In this document: positions 1 to 8,740 of the stretch, in pieces
Position numbering within the stretch: the first letter of the stretch is position 1
Layout: each line of letters begins with the position of its first letter
Source: Pseudomonas putida
GTDB taxonomy: Bacteria; Pseudomonadota; Gammaproteobacteria; Pseudomonadales; Pseudomonadaceae
Assembly: GCF_002906855.1 (NCBI RefSeq)
Contig: NZ_MINI01000038.1
Coordinates: forward strand, 434,001 to 498,000
Reading direction: 5' to 3'
Length of the DNA: 64,000 nucleotides
The notes under the pieces: model-generated
Told to the model about the DNA's origin: nothing
Database searches by the model: none
What the model saw: only the letters and a program-made list of their open reading frames with translations
Position numbers and translations under genes: made by a program

Positions 1-239
1 ATGGTGCGCAGCAGCGATGACTTGCCCGCACCACTGCGGCCGATGATGCCGAAGATCTCGCCACGGCGGATATTCAGGTCGATGCCGTGCAGCGCTGGCA
101 GTTGCTGGCCAGCGTAGGTCTTGCCCAGGCCGATGAAGCGCACATGGGCTTCGTTGGCCTCCGGGCGCAGGGCCTGCTCCCTGGCCGTAGTCGGAGAGGG
201 TTGTGTGGTGAGCGCCCGGAGCGCGCTGGCCTGGCTCAT
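1..239 (-). CDS. metN: Methionine-type ABC transporter ATP-binding protein, N-terminal part
   Basis: Only the first 79 codons lie in the window; the gene continues past base 1. After a poorly conserved leader of about 30 residues the reading frame enters an ABC ATPase fold and reaches a Walker A motif (GRSGAGKSS) near residues 67-75. That motif, and the substrate-binding gene ending one base upstream of this ATG, indicate a MetN-type ATPase that drives uptake of D/L-methionine or a related sulfur compound. The ATG at 239 immediately follows the metQ stop, so translation is probably coupled. The permease (metI) should lie outside the window. The substrate could be another organosulfur compound, given the monooxygenase genes upstream in the same operon. 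Confidence 0.85.
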   Translation of the reverse strand, partial: MSQASALRALTTQPSPTTAREQALRPEANEAHVRFIGLGKTYAGQQLPALHGIDLNIRRGEIFGIIGRSGAGKSSLLRT

Positions 240-240
240 G

Positions 241-1041
241 TCAGCCCTCCCAACCGGCCTGGTACAGGCTGCCATGGGCCTTGTTCAAGGCCGAACGCAC
301 GGCAGGCGAGTGTTGGTAGATGTCGACGAACCTGGCCAGGCGCGGGTCGTCCTTGCTCTGCGGGCGGATGACGAACTGGATCACGTACTCCTTGTTTTCC
401 AGGCCATCGAACAGCAAAGCCGAAGTGGCATCGAAGCTGTTGGCCAGGCGGATGTAGGCCGGGTAGCCCTGGACCAGGTCGGCATCATCGTAGGCACGCA
501 CCAGTTGCACGGCTTCGACTTGAAGGATCTTCAGCTGCTTCGGGTTGGCGACGATGTCATCTTCGGTAGCCTTGTAACCTACCCCCGGCTTGAGGGTGAT
601 CAAGCCAGCCTTGGCCAGCAGCTGCAGGCCGCGGCCGCTGTTGATCGGGTCGTTGGCGATGGCCACGCTGGCGCCTTCGGGCAGGTCGGCGAAGCTTTTG
701 TACTTTTTCGAGTACAGGCCGACGTTGTTGATGATGCCCGGGGCATAGGGCACCAGATTGAAACCGGCCGCAGCCTTGGCGTTCTCCAGGAAGGGAATGT
801 GCTGGAAGTAGTTCACGTCGATGTCGCCGCTGTTGAGGCTGACATTCGGCGCGATCCAGTCGCTGAACTCGATCAGCTTCACCTCCAGACCCTGCTTGTG
901 GGCTTCTTCCACCGCCGCTTCCAGGGGGATGGCGAAGGCCGCGGTGGTGCCGATCTTCAGCGGCTCGGCAGCGAAGGCGCTGGTGGACAGGCCGAAGGTG
1001 ATGGCGATGGCCGCGACGGGCCGGAACAGTTTTTCAAGCAT
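241..1041 (-). CDS. metQ: MetQ/NlpA-family substrate-binding protein
   Basis: This 266-residue periplasmic binding protein of the NlpA/MetQ family would deliver methionine or a related thioether to the ABC transporter encoded next. The start at 1041 gives a good signal peptide with cleavage expected after the AFA at about residue 24; a longer upstream frame lacks one. No lipobox cysteine is visible, so unlike E. coli MetQ it is probably soluble rather than lipid-anchored. Family sequence is clear: DYNYFQH-like (DVNYFQH), the [12 protein letters not shown] segment and the C-terminal YQ.GW end. The gene overlaps the end of the upstream monooxygenase gene by 8 bases and sits one base before metN, so all belong to one operon. 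The exact ligand is inferred from family only. Confidence 0.88.
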   Translation of the reverse strand: MLEKLFRPVAAIAITFGLSTSAFAAEPLKIGTTAAFAIPLEAAVEEAHKQGLEVKLIEFSDWIAPNVSLNSGDIDVNYFQHIPFLENAKAAAGFNLVPYAPGIINNVGLYSKKYKSFADLPEGASVAIANDPINSGRGLQLLAKAGLITLKPGVGYKATEDDIVANPKQLKILQVEAVQLVRAYDDADLVQGYPAYIRLANSFDATSALLFDGLENKEYVIQFVIRPQSKDDPRLARFVDIYQHSPAVRSALNKAHGSLYQAGWEG

Positions 1042-2425
1042 GGTGCAGGGATCCAGTCGGGGTAGGGGTTGGGGTGTTGCGGTAGGTGGAACCTGGGTGG
1101 TCGGCGGGCAGGTGCGGGTGGTCGCTGGCAAAAAGCTTCTCGCGCAGGGTGCCGTCGGCGTAGGCGGTCTTGTAGCGGCCACGTTGCTGCAGTTGCGGGA
1201 TCACCAGCTCGATGAAGTCCTCATAGCTTTCCGGGGTGACGGTGCGGGTCAGGTTGAAGCCGTCCAGGCCGGTTTCGTCGATCCAGGCGATCAGCTGTTC
1301 GGCTACCTGATCGGGCGCGCCGACCAGGGTTACATAGCGCCCGCCAAGGGCGTGTTGCTCCAGTAGACGGCGGCGGGTCCAGGCGTTCTCCTGCAGCTGG
1401 CGGGTGGCCGACTGGATGGCGTTGCCCTTACTGGCGCCAATCGGCTCGTCCAGCCCGTAGGCGGCGAAGTCGATGCCGGTAGAGGCGGCGAAGTGCGCCA
1501 CGCCGGCTTCCGCGCTGGCATGCTGCAGATACTCGGCATGCTTGGCCTGGGCCTGTTGCTCGGTGGGGGCGACGATCACGGTGATACCCATGAACACCTT
1601 CACCGCCTGCGGATCGCGGCCGGCGGCCCGGGCAGCCGCGCGGACCTTGTCGACCTGGGCGCGGGTGGCGGCCTTGTCCTGGCCGCTGATGAACACGCAC
1701 TCGGCATGGTTGCCAGCGAAGGCCAGGCCGCGCGGCGAACTGCCCGCCTGGAACAACACCGGCGTACGCTGTGGCGAGGGTTCGCACAGGTGGTAGCCCT
1801 CGACCTTGTAGAACTCGCCCTGGTGGCGGACCTTGCGCACCTTGCTTGGCTCGGCGTACACCCGGCGTTGGCGGTCGTTGACCACGGCATCATCGGCCCA
1901 GCTGCCCTCCAGCAGCTTGTACAGCACCTGCAGGTATTCGTCGGCCTGGTCGTAGCGGCGGTCGTGCTCGGGCTGTTGCTCCAGGCCCATGGCGCGGGCG
2001 GCGCTATCGAGGTAACCGGTGACGATGTTCCAGCCGACCCGGCCGTTGCTCAGGTGGTCGAGGGTGGAGAGGCGCCGGGCGAATAGGTATGGCGCCTCGT
2101 AGGTGAGGTTGGCGGTGAGGCCGAAGCCCAGGTGGCGGGTGGCGGCGGCCATGGCCGAGACCAGCAGCAGCGGGTCGTTGACCGGCAGCTGGATCGACTC
2201 CTTCAGGGTGACGTCCACGGAGTTGCCGTAGATGTCGTAGGTGCCGACGATGTCGGCGATGAACAGGCCGTCGAACAGCCCGCGCTCGAGCAGGCGCGCC
2301 AGGTCGGTCCAGTATTCCAGGGTCTTGTACCGGGTCGAGGTGTCCCGTGGGTGGGTCCACAGGCCGTGGTTGATGTGCCCGATGCAGTTCATGTTGAAGG
2401 CATTGAGCAAGATCTGCCTGGCCAT
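1034..2425 (-). CDS. NtaA/SnaA/DszA-family FMN-dependent monooxygenase
   Basis: A 463-residue flavin-dependent monooxygenase of the bacterial luciferase superfamily, subgroup NtaA/SnaA/DszA (nitrilotriacetate, pristinamycin and dibenzothiophene-sulfone monooxygenases). These enzymes use reduced FMN from a separate reductase. Family marks include an N-terminal N.HGLWTHP segment, FDGLFIAD, LDHLSNGR.GWNIVT near residues 120-140, and a C-terminal DGFNL stretch. It overlaps the SfnB-type gene upstream by one base (TGATG) and metQ downstream by 8 bases, so it is translated within an organosulfur operon. It probably removes sulfur from, or oxidises, a compound imported by the MetNQ-like transporter. 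The substrate cannot be told from sequence, and no flavin reductase is encoded nearby. Confidence 0.88.
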   Translation of the reverse strand: MARQILLNAFNMNCIGHINHGLWTHPRDTSTRYKTLEYWTDLARLLERGLFDGLFIADIVGTYDIYGNSVDVTLKESIQLPVNDPLLLVSAMAAATRHLGFGLTANLTYEAPYLFARRLSTLDHLSNGRVGWNIVTGYLDSAARAMGLEQQPEHDRRYDQADEYLQVLYKLLEGSWADDAVVNDRQRRVYAEPSKVRKVRHQGEFYKVEGYHLCEPSPQRTPVLFQAGSSPRGLAFAGNHAECVFISGQDKAATRAQVDKVRAAARAAGRDPQAVKVFMGITVIVAPTEQQAQAKHAEYLQHASAEAGVAHFAASTGIDFAAYGLDEPIGASKGNAIQSATRQLQENAWTRRRLLEQHALGGRYVTLVGAPDQVAEQLIAWIDETGLDGFNLTRTVTPESYEDFIELVIPQLQQRGRYKTAYADGTLREKLFASDHPHLPADHPGSTYRNTPTPTPTGSLHHA

Positions 2426-3606
2426 CAGATGGTCCCCCGGCGTGGTGGGTTTTCCTGGTTCAGGTAGTAGTTGCCGATGGCGTGGTACTTCCAGCGCACC
2501 GGGTCGTGCAGGGTGTGCACACGGGCGTTGCGCCAGTGGCGGTCGAGGTTGTGCTCGGCCAGGGTGGCCTGGCTACCGGCCAGTTCGAATAGCGTGGTGC
2601 CGGCGGCGAGGGAGACTTCCGTGCTGATTGCCCGTGCTTCGGCAACGGCAATGGAGGCAGCGGCGACGGTGTCGGCATTGCTGTAGGCCTGGGCGCGGTC
2701 GAGGAACTCGCCGGCGCGTTCGAGCAACGCTTCAGCGGCATGCAGGCGGCTCACCAGCTGGCCGAAGCTTTTCAGGGTCAGCGGGTCGTCGCTGGCCTTG
2801 TCCAGGCCGGAGTCGACCCACGGTCGGCTGCGTGTGCGCACGAAGTGCAGGGCATCATCCAGCGCGGCGCGGGCGATACCGGTGTCGATGGCCGCGTGGA
2901 GAATCTGCGCCAACGGGCCGACCGGTGTCGGGCGCTCGAAGGCACTCTGGAACGGCACCACGTCGTTGGCATCGACCCAGACGTTGTCGAAGGTCACCGA
3001 GCCGCTGCCGGTGGTGCGCTGGCCGAAGCCGCTCCAGTCGTCGATCACCAGCAGGCCCTGGCTGTCGGCAGGGACGAAAGCCAACTGCTGGCGGCTCTGG
3101 TCGTCGATCACCGAGGTCGGGATGCGCTGGGCATACAGCGCGCCGGTGGCGTAGAACTTGCGGCCGTTGACGCGGTAGCCGGCGCCGTCGCGGGTCAGGC
3201 GGGTGGTGCGATCGTGGGCGGTTTTCGTGCCCAGTTCGGCCAGGGCGTTACCGAAGCGGCGGCCGGCCAGCACTTCGGCGTAGAGGCGCCGCTGCTGCTC
3301 GGGACTGCCGTTTACCCGCAGCACTTCGAGGGCGTAGAAGTGATTCTGGGGAATCTGGCCGAGGGAGGCATCGGCCTGGGCGATGCGGGCGATGACCTGG
3401 GCCAGAGTGATATTGGACACGCCCGCGCCGCCGAAGGTTTTGGGGACGCTGATGGCCCACAGGCCGGAGCGGGTGAACAGCTCCAGCTCGGCGTGGGGCA
3501 GGCGGCGTTCGCGGTCGCGCAGGGCGCTGTCGCGTTTGAGTTGCTGGGCGATGTGCTCGGCGACGGAAAGTGCCTGGGCGTCGCTGGTTATAACTGATGT
3601 TGTCAT
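2425..3606 (-). CDS. SfnB-family sulfur acquisition oxidoreductase (downstream copy)
   Basis: A 393-residue acyl-CoA-dehydrogenase-fold flavoprotein of the SfnB/DszC type, which acts as an FMN-dependent monooxygenase in sulfur scavenging (dimethylsulfone, dibenzothiophene-like substrates). Visible marks are the N-terminal RSGLWAISVPK.FGGAG, the central GRKFYATGALYA segment, DDWSGFGQRTTGSG and the C-terminal DRHWRNARVHTLHDPVRWK. I chose the ATG at 3606 because GGAGA lies six bases upstream; an in-frame ATG six codons earlier has no ribosome-binding site. It is a clear paralogue of the next gene upstream, 51 bases away, with the same motifs in the same order. The substrate is unknown. Confidence 0.87.
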   Translation of the reverse strand: MTTSVITSDAQALSVAEHIAQQLKRDSALRDRERRLPHAELELFTRSGLWAISVPKTFGGAGVSNITLAQVIARIAQADASLGQIPQNHFYALEVLRVNGSPEQQRRLYAEVLAGRRFGNALAELGTKTAHDRTTRLTRDGAGYRVNGRKFYATGALYAQRIPTSVIDDQSRQQLAFVPADSQGLLVIDDWSGFGQRTTGSGSVTFDNVWVDANDVVPFQSAFERPTPVGPLAQILHAAIDTGIARAALDDALHFVRTRSRPWVDSGLDKASDDPLTLKSFGQLVSRLHAAEALLERAGEFLDRAQAYSNADTVAAASIAVAEARAISTEVSLAAGTTLFELAGSQATLAEHNLDRHWRNARVHTLHDPVRWKYHAIGNYYLNQENPPRRGTI

Positions 3607-3657
3607 GGTGTTCTCCGGGGCCATTGGGGCTGCAAAGCAGCCCCCAAGGGCCTCAAG

Positions 3658-4899
3658 TCAGATCCAGGAATGCCGGGCGGGCAGGGTGCCGTTGAGGTGA
3701 TAGGCGCCAATCGCGTGGTACTTCCAGCGTACCGGGTCGTGCAGGGTATGCACCCGGGCATTGCGCCAGTGCCGGTCGAGGTTGAACTCGGCCAGGCTTG
3801 CGCGGCTGCCCGCCAGCTCGAACAGCTTCTCGCTGGCCTGCAGCGAGATCTCGGTGGTCAGCACCTTGGCCTCGGCCACGGCAATCGACGCCCGCGCTGC
3901 GGCAGCGGCATCGACCGGCCCGGCATTGACCTCGTCGAGCACGCGCGCGGCCTTGCGCAGCAGCGCCTCGGCGGCATGCAGCTCAAGCTTCAGGCGGCCG
4001 ATGTCGGCAATCACGTAAGGGTCATCGCTGGCGCGCTCGACCTTGGCCTCGATCCACGGCCGGGACTTTTCGCGGACGAAGGTGATGGCGTCGTCGATGG
4101 CGGCCTCGGCGATGCCGGCATCGATCGCCGCCTGAATCAGCTGCGAGGCCGCGCCCTGGATATTGGGGAGATCGCGCTGGCGCCAATTGTCGATGACCAG
4201 CTCGGCATCGACCGGTACCTGGTCGAGCAGCACGGTACCGCTGGCAGTGGTGCGCTGGCCGAAGCCGGACCAGTCGTCGACGATACGTAGCCCCGGGCTG
4301 CCGCGGCGGACGAAGGCCAGGCGCTGGCGGCCTTCGTCGTCCAGCGCCTTGACCGCCACCCAATGGGCGAACAGCGCGCCGGTGGAATAGAACTTTTCAC
4401 CGCTGATGCGATAGCCGTCACCGCTGCGGGTGATCCTGGCCTTGAGCGTCAGGGTGTCCTTGGTGCCGCGCTCGGGGCCGGCATTGCCGATGCGCCAGCC
4501 GTCCAGCACGTTGCGGAAGATCAGCGCCTGCTGGGCCTCGGTAGCGGTCAGGCGCAGCAGTTGCAGCATGCCGAACTGGTTCTGCGGGATCTGCCCCAGG
4601 GCCGGGTCGGCGGCGCTGATCAGGCGGAACACCTCGGCGACAGTTTCAAACGAGACGTCCGGGCCGCCATGGGCCTTGGGCACGCTGATGCTGCCAAGGC
4701 CACTGCGGGTGAACTGTTCGATTTCTGCCCAGGGCAGCTTGCGTTGCTGGTCACGACGGGCGGCCTGCTCGCGGGCACTTTCGGCCAGTTCGCGGGCGGC
4801 TTGCAGGGCCTCGGCATCGTTGCGCAGGACCTTGGCCGGCAGCAGCAGGGGCGAGCTGTCGAGGTCACTGTGGAATTGGGTATTTGGCTGGGTGGTCAT
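3658..4899 (-). CDS. SfnB-family sulfur acquisition oxidoreductase (upstream copy)
   Basis: A 413-residue SfnB-type flavoprotein, first gene of the operon that runs down to metN. It shares the motif order of its downstream paralogue: RSGLGSISVPKAHGG, GEKFYSTGALFAHW, DDWSGFGQRTTASG and the C-terminal DRHWRNARVHTLHDPVRWKYHAIG. Known relatives belong to sulfate-starvation regulons and oxidise alkyl sulfones or related compounds using reduced flavin. An AT-rich promoter segment lies 100-140 bases upstream and resembles those of tau and lsfA. Two adjacent copies suggest a duplication followed by divergence in substrate range, or a heteromer; sequence alone cannot decide. Confidence 0.87.
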   Translation of the reverse strand: MTTQPNTQFHSDLDSSPLLLPAKVLRNDAEALQAARELAESAREQAARRDQQRKLPWAEIEQFTRSGLGSISVPKAHGGPDVSFETVAEVFRLISAADPALGQIPQNQFGMLQLLRLTATEAQQALIFRNVLDGWRIGNAGPERGTKDTLTLKARITRSGDGYRISGEKFYSTGALFAHWVAVKALDDEGRQRLAFVRRGSPGLRIVDDWSGFGQRTTASGTVLLDQVPVDAELVIDNWRQRDLPNIQGAASQLIQAAIDAGIAEAAIDDAITFVREKSRPWIEAKVERASDDPYVIADIGRLKLELHAAEALLRKAARVLDEVNAGPVDAAAAARASIAVAEAKVLTTEISLQASEKLFELAGSRASLAEFNLDRHWRNARVHTLHDPVRWKYHAIGAYHLNGTLPARHSWI

Positions 4900-5002
4900 C
4901 AGAACCGAACCTCACAAAGTGGATGCGTCGCTTCAGCTGATGGCGACAGACATTTGCTGGTCCGGTGGTCCGGTTCATATACCCTAAAGGCTTATTAAAG
5001 GT

Positions 5003-5020
5003 TTATGAACTAACTTTTTG
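5003..5020 (-). promoter_or_regulatory. AT-rich sulfur-promoter motif before the sfnB operon
   Basis: On the minus strand this reads AAAAAGTTAGTTCATAA, about 105-120 bases upstream of the SfnB-type start. A closely similar AAAAGTTA + AT tract stands before tauA (14421-14435) and lsfA (16251-16267). It could be part of a CysB-activated promoter. That assignment is inferred from the shared location in front of sulfur genes; no binding site has been tested. Confidence 0.4.
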
Positions 5021-5054
5021 GAATATTTATAGAAGAGGGATTTGCATTGGATGT

Positions 5055-5134
5055 GCCGGCCTCTTCGCGGAACAAGCCCGCTCCTACAGGTGATCGTGCC
5101 GCCTGTAGGAGCAGGCTTGTCCCGCGAAAGGGCC
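5055..5134. repeat. REP pair in inverted orientation (BIME-like)
   Basis: Two copies of the P. putida-type REP element face each other: 5055-5090 (GCCGGCCTCTTCGCGG ... GCTCCTACAGG) and 5101-5134, the inverted copy. Together they can form a long hairpin just downstream of tcyN and upstream of the sfnB operon. The same element recurs at 10754, 34308, 36305 and 45796. Confidence 0.85.
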
Positions 5135-5143
5135 AGCGAAGGT

Positions 5144-5902
5144 TTATTCGGAGGCAGCAGTCCCGAGGAACTTGCGCAGGAACTGCCGGGTACGCTCCTC
5201 CTTCGGATTGGCGAACAGCGCCTTGGCCTCGCCCTGTTCCACGATCACACCCTTGTCGAAGAAGATCACCCGATTGGCCACGTCCCTGGCAAAGCTCATC
5301 TCGTGGGTAACGATGATCATGGTGCGCTTCTCCTCGGCCAGGCCGCGGATGGTCGCCAGCACCTCGCCGACCAGCTCCGGGTCGAGGGCCGAGGTGGGTT
5401 CGTCGAACAGGATCACTTCAGGTTCCATGGCCAGCGCACGGGCAATCGCCACGCGCTGCTGCTGGCCGCCGGAAAGACGCCGCGGGTAGGCGTCTTCCTT
5501 GCCGGCCAGGCCGACCTTGGCCAGCAACCGCCGGCCCAGGTCGATGGCCTGTTCGCGAGGCGTCTTCTTGACGATCACCGGGCCTTCGATGACGTTTTCC
5601 AACGCGGTGCGGTGGGGGAACAGGTTGAAGTTCTGGAACACGAAGCCAGCCTGCTGGCGCAGGCGGCGGATCGCACTTTGTTGGCCGGCGAGCGGGCGGT
5701 TGGCATCGATGCTGATGTCACCGATCTGGATCTGCCCGGCATCCGGGGTTTCCAGCAGGTTGAGGCACCGCAGGAAGGTGGTCTTGCCCGAGCCGCTGGG
5801 GCCGATGATGGCCACCACTTCACCGGGTTGCACGGTCAGGTCGATACCGTTGAGCACGGTCTGGCCCTTGAACTGCTTGGTCAGGCCTTTGGCGACGATC
5901 AT
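5144..5902 (-). CDS. tcyN: Cystine-type ABC transporter ATP-binding protein
   Basis: A 252-residue polar amino-acid ABC ATPase. Walker A is GPSGSGKT at residues 34-41, the signature LSGGQQQ is at 143-149, Walker B VILFDEP at 163-169 and the switch histidine is His200. It is the last gene of a three-gene operon with the permease (stop one base before this ATG) and the binding protein. The set is most like the TcyJLN/FliY-YecSC cystine importers of Gram-negatives. The context of serine acetyltransferase and sulfonate genes supports L-cystine as substrate, but other sulfur amino acids are possible. Confidence 0.88.
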   Translation of the reverse strand: MIVAKGLTKQFKGQTVLNGIDLTVQPGEVVAIIGPSGSGKTTFLRCLNLLETPDAGQIQIGDISIDANRPLAGQQSAIRRLRQQAGFVFQNFNLFPHRTALENVIEGPVIVKKTPREQAIDLGRRLLAKVGLAGKEDAYPRRLSGGQQQRVAIARALAMEPEVILFDEPTSALDPELVGEVLATIRGLAEEKRTMIIVTHEMSFARDVANRVIFFDKGVIVEQGEAKALFANPKEERTRQFLRKFLGTAASE

Positions 5903-5903
5903 C

Positions 5904-6572
5904 TCATTGCTCCTGGTCGTGCTGGTTGACCCGCGCTTCCATGCGGTTCTGGAAGTGCGCGAGGATGCTGCAGAGGATCCAGTAGATCACGGCAACGGCC
6001 AGGTACATGGTGAACACTTCGAAGGTGCGCGCGGTAATCAGCTGCGCCTGGCGGAACAGCTCGGGCACCTGGATGGTCGCTGCCAGGGCGGTGTCCTTGA
6101 CCAGCGAGATGAAGCTGTTGCCCAGCGGTGGCAGCGCGGTGCGCAGTGCCTGGGGCAGGATCGCCCGGCGCATGGCCTGGGTGCGGGTCATGCCGATGCT
6201 GGCTGCGGCTTCCCACTGGCCGCGGTCGATCGAGGAGATCGCCGCACGCAGGATTTCGCAGATGTAGGCCGCCATGTTCAAAGACAGGCCGATCAGCGAG
6301 GCCGGAATCGGGTCGAGCTCGATACCGATCTGCGGCATGCCGAAGTAGATCACGAACAGCTGCACCAGCAGCGGCGTGCCGCGGAAGAACGACACGTAGA
6401 CCCGGGCCAGCCAGTTCAGCGGCAGGATCTTCGACAGCCGCATCAGTGCCAGGGCAAAGCCCAGTACCAGGCCGAAGAACATGCCGCCAACACTGAGCAG
6501 CACCGTATAGCCCGCGCCCTTCAGCAGGAAGGGCGTGGAGTCGGCAACGAGTTGCAGGCTTTCAGCGATCAT
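5904..6572 (-). CDS. tcyL: Cystine-type ABC transporter permease
   Basis: A 222-residue inner-membrane permease of the His/Glu/Gln/Arg/opine family. It has about five hydrophobic segments and the cytoplasmic coupling loop containing EAAASIGMTRTQAMRRAILPQALR, typical of these permeases. Its ATG overlaps the stop of the binding-protein gene by four bases (ATGA), and its stop lies one base before tcyN, so the three genes are translationally coupled. It would form the channel for cystine uptake. Confidence 0.88.
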   Translation of the reverse strand: MIAESLQLVADSTPFLLKGAGYTVLLSVGGMFFGLVLGFALALMRLSKILPLNWLARVYVSFFRGTPLLVQLFVIYFGMPQIGIELDPIPASLIGLSLNMAAYICEILRAAISSIDRGQWEAAASIGMTRTQAMRRAILPQALRTALPPLGNSFISLVKDTALAATIQVPELFRQAQLITARTFEVFTMYLAVAVIYWILCSILAHFQNRMEARVNQHDQEQ

Positions 6573-7363
6573 TTGGTGACATCGGCACCGAAGTATTTCT
6601 CCGACAGCTTGGCCAGCGTGCCGTCGGCCTTGAGCTTGTCGATGGCCTTGTTGATCGCGGCCAGCAGCTCAGGCTCACCTTTGCGCAGGGCCACGCCGCT
6701 TTCAAGGCGCGAGAAGGCGTCGCCAGCCAGCTCGGTGTCCTTGGCCTTCTGGGCGTATTCCAGCGCAGCCAGGCGGTCGATCAGGATGGCGTCGATGCGG
6801 CCGTTGCGCAGGTCGGCGAATTTGCTCGGGTCGTCCTCATAGGTGCGCACGTCAGCCTTCGGCACGTCCTGCTTCACCCATTGCTCGTAGTTGGTGCCAA
6901 GGCCCACGCCAACCTTCTTGCCGGCCAGGTCCTGCGCACTCTTGATGTTCAGCTGCTCGGCCTTCTTCTTCAGGACCAGCGCCTGGATGCCGGAGATGGT
7001 GTAGGGCTCGGAGAAGTCGTACTTCTTCTTGCGCTCCTCGGAGATGGTCACCTGGTTGACCACCACGTCCAGGCGCTTGGATTCCAGCGCGGCGAGGATG
7101 CCGTCCCATTTGGTCGGCTGGATCTTGGCCTTGACCCCCAGCTCCTTGGCCAGCAATTCGGACAGCTCCACCTCGAAGCCGGTCAGCTTGCCGTTTTCAT
7201 CCTGGAAGCTGAACGGCGGGTACGTACCCTCAAGGCCGACGTTGATCACGCCTTTTTCCTCGATGGTCTTCAGTTGCTCGCCGGCGAAGGCCTGGCCGAG
7301 CAGGCCGGCACCCAGCAGGATGGCCAGGCTGGCGTTGAGAAGCGGTTTGGCAAATTTCGACAT
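6569..7363 (-). CDS. tcyJ: Cystine-type periplasmic binding protein
   Basis: A 264-residue periplasmic solute-binding protein (family 3, FliY/TcyJ type). A signal peptide covers about residues 1-27, ending in GQAFA. The mature part starts with IEEKGVINVGLEGTYPPFSF and has the FEVELSELLAKELGVK segment typical of the family, ending with LSEKYFGADVT. It is the first gene of the tcyJLN operon and would present L-cystine to the permease. Its promoter lies in the AT-rich stretch at about 7420-7460, which it shares divergently with epsC. Confidence 0.88.
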   Translation of the reverse strand: MSKFAKPLLNASLAILLGAGLLGQAFAGEQLKTIEEKGVINVGLEGTYPPFSFQDENGKLTGFEVELSELLAKELGVKAKIQPTKWDGILAALESKRLDVVVNQVTISEERKKKYDFSEPYTISGIQALVLKKKAEQLNIKSAQDLAGKKVGVGLGTNYEQWVKQDVPKADVRTYEDDPSKFADLRNGRIDAILIDRLAALEYAQKAKDTELAGDAFSRLESGVALRKGEPELLAAINKAIDKLKADGTLAKLSEKYFGADVTK

Positions 7364-7545
7364 GTCAGGCCCCGCGCTTGTTGTTGAAGTAGTGGGTGGC
7401 GACTATAGAGTTGGCTTGATAGGCCAGGAAATAATAAAAACTTATTTTGTTATTTCCATTTTGATCTATGCCAGGTTTTGGCTGCTTTGAGGGTAGGCCA
7501 GGATAGTGCCGCCGTCATCGCGGCTTATGCCCGACTTAGCGCAGG

Positions 7546-7555
7546 ATGGAATAAA
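7546..7555 (+). promoter_or_regulatory. ATGGAATAAA box upstream of epsC
   Basis: The 10-mer ATGGAATAAA stands 82 bases before the epsC start and recurs exactly at 17088-17097 before ssuA. Both sit upstream of plus-strand sulfur genes. It may be part of a CysB or other sulfur-control site; this is inference from position and identity only. The surrounding 273-base divergent region holds no gene. Confidence 0.35.
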
Positions 7556-7636
7556 GCGTTGTTTTTTCCAAGGGACAGATTTGCCGTAGAGTGGAACGCA
7601 TAACGACAGATTGGCCACCTTCGGCAGGAGAACATC

Positions 7637-8569
7637 GTGAGCGAACAACCTTCATCTGGGCACTGGCAACTGCACAGCATCGTCAGTGGCCTGCGCGGTG
7701 CCCGCGAGCAATGGCGCAGCCGCAATGGCCGCAGCAGTGGCGAACAGGGCGGGCGCGAGCTGCCTTCGCGCGAGGCCATGCGGCAGATTCTCGAACAGCT
7801 GTGCGGGGCGCTGTTCCCGATGCGCCTGGGCCCGGTAGACCTGCGTGAAGAGAGCGAGGACTTCTATGTTGGCCATACCCTCGACGCGGCGCTGACGGCC
7901 TTGCTCGCGCAGGCGCGGCTGGAACTGCGCTACGCCGCCCGCCAGAGCAGGACGGAACTGCAGGGTATCGACGCCCAGGCCTTGCGCCTGATCCAGGACT
8001 TCGCGGCGGCCTTGCCGGGCCTGCGTGTGCTGCTCGATACCGATGTGCTTGCGGCCTATCACGGCGACCCGGCGGCGCGTAGCGTTGACGAGGTACTGCT
8101 GTGCTATCCGGGGATCCTGGCGATCATCCATCACCGTCTGGCTCACCACCTTTACAAGGCAGGGCTGCCGCTGCTGGCGCGGATCAGCTCGGAGCTGGCG
8201 CATTCGGCCACCGGTATCGACATTCATCCCGGCGCGCAGATCGGCCAGAGCTTCTTCATCGACCACGGTACCGGCGTAGTGATTGGCGAGACCGCGATCA
8301 TCGGTGAGCGGGTGCGCATCTATCAGGCGGTTACCCTGGGCGCCAAGCGCTTCCCAAGCGATGAGTCTGGGACGCTGCACAAAGGGCTGCCACGCCACCC
8401 AATCGTCGAGGACGATGTGGTGATCTATGCCGGGGCGACGATCCTGGGGCGCATTACCATCGGCAAGGGCTCGACCATTGGCGGTAACGTCTGGCTGACC
8501 CGCAGTGTGCCGGCCGATAGCAACATCACCCAGGCCAACCTGCAACTGGATTGCCAGGACAAGAACTGA
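7637..8569 (+). CDS. epsC: Serine O-acetyltransferase (EpsC type)
   Basis: A 310-residue serine acetyltransferase, which makes O-acetylserine from serine and acetyl-CoA as the carbon acceptor for sulfide in cysteine synthesis. The N-terminal 190 residues are helical. Residues from about 192 on form the left-handed beta-helix with hexapeptide repeats (GIDIHPGAQIG, GVVIGETAIIG) and the loop before the AVTLGAKRF segment. The start is GTG at 7637, supported by GGAG about seven bases upstream. It stands divergent from tcyJ, linking cystine import and cysteine synthesis. A GC-rich hairpin without a strong T-run follows. Confidence 0.92.
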   Translation: MSEQPSSGHWQLHSIVSGLRGAREQWRSRNGRSSGEQGGRELPSREAMRQILEQLCGALFPMRLGPVDLREESEDFYVGHTLDAALTALLAQARLELRYAARQSRTELQGIDAQALRLIQDFAAALPGLRVLLDTDVLAAYHGDPAARSVDEVLLCYPGILAIIHHRLAHHLYKAGLPLLARISSELAHSATGIDIHPGAQIGQSFFIDHGTGVVIGETAIIGERVRIYQAVTLGAKRFPSDESGTLHKGLPRHPIVEDDVVIYAGATILGRITIGKGSTIGGNVWLTRSVPADSNITQANLQLDCQDKN

Positions 8570-8576
8570 TTCACAA

Positions 8577-8596
8577 GGGGCGCCAATCGGCGCCCC
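8577..8596 (+). terminator. GC-rich hairpin after epsC
   Basis: GGGGCGCCAATCGGCGCCCC can form an 8-base stem with a four-base loop just past the epsC stop. Only a weak T-rich stretch follows, so it may attenuate rather than end transcription before the BCCT gene. Confidence 0.5.
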
Positions 8597-8740
8597 GGTT
8601 CGCTTTGAAAGCCGATCCATGTTTAACTTGAACGCTTGTTCAATGAAAAACGCTGGTCCGCTGCCGGTGTTCAACAGGAGGATTCCTTTGCTGAACCCGT
8701 TCATTCCGAACCTCACGTCGATCGACGAGGTGCCTGTTTC

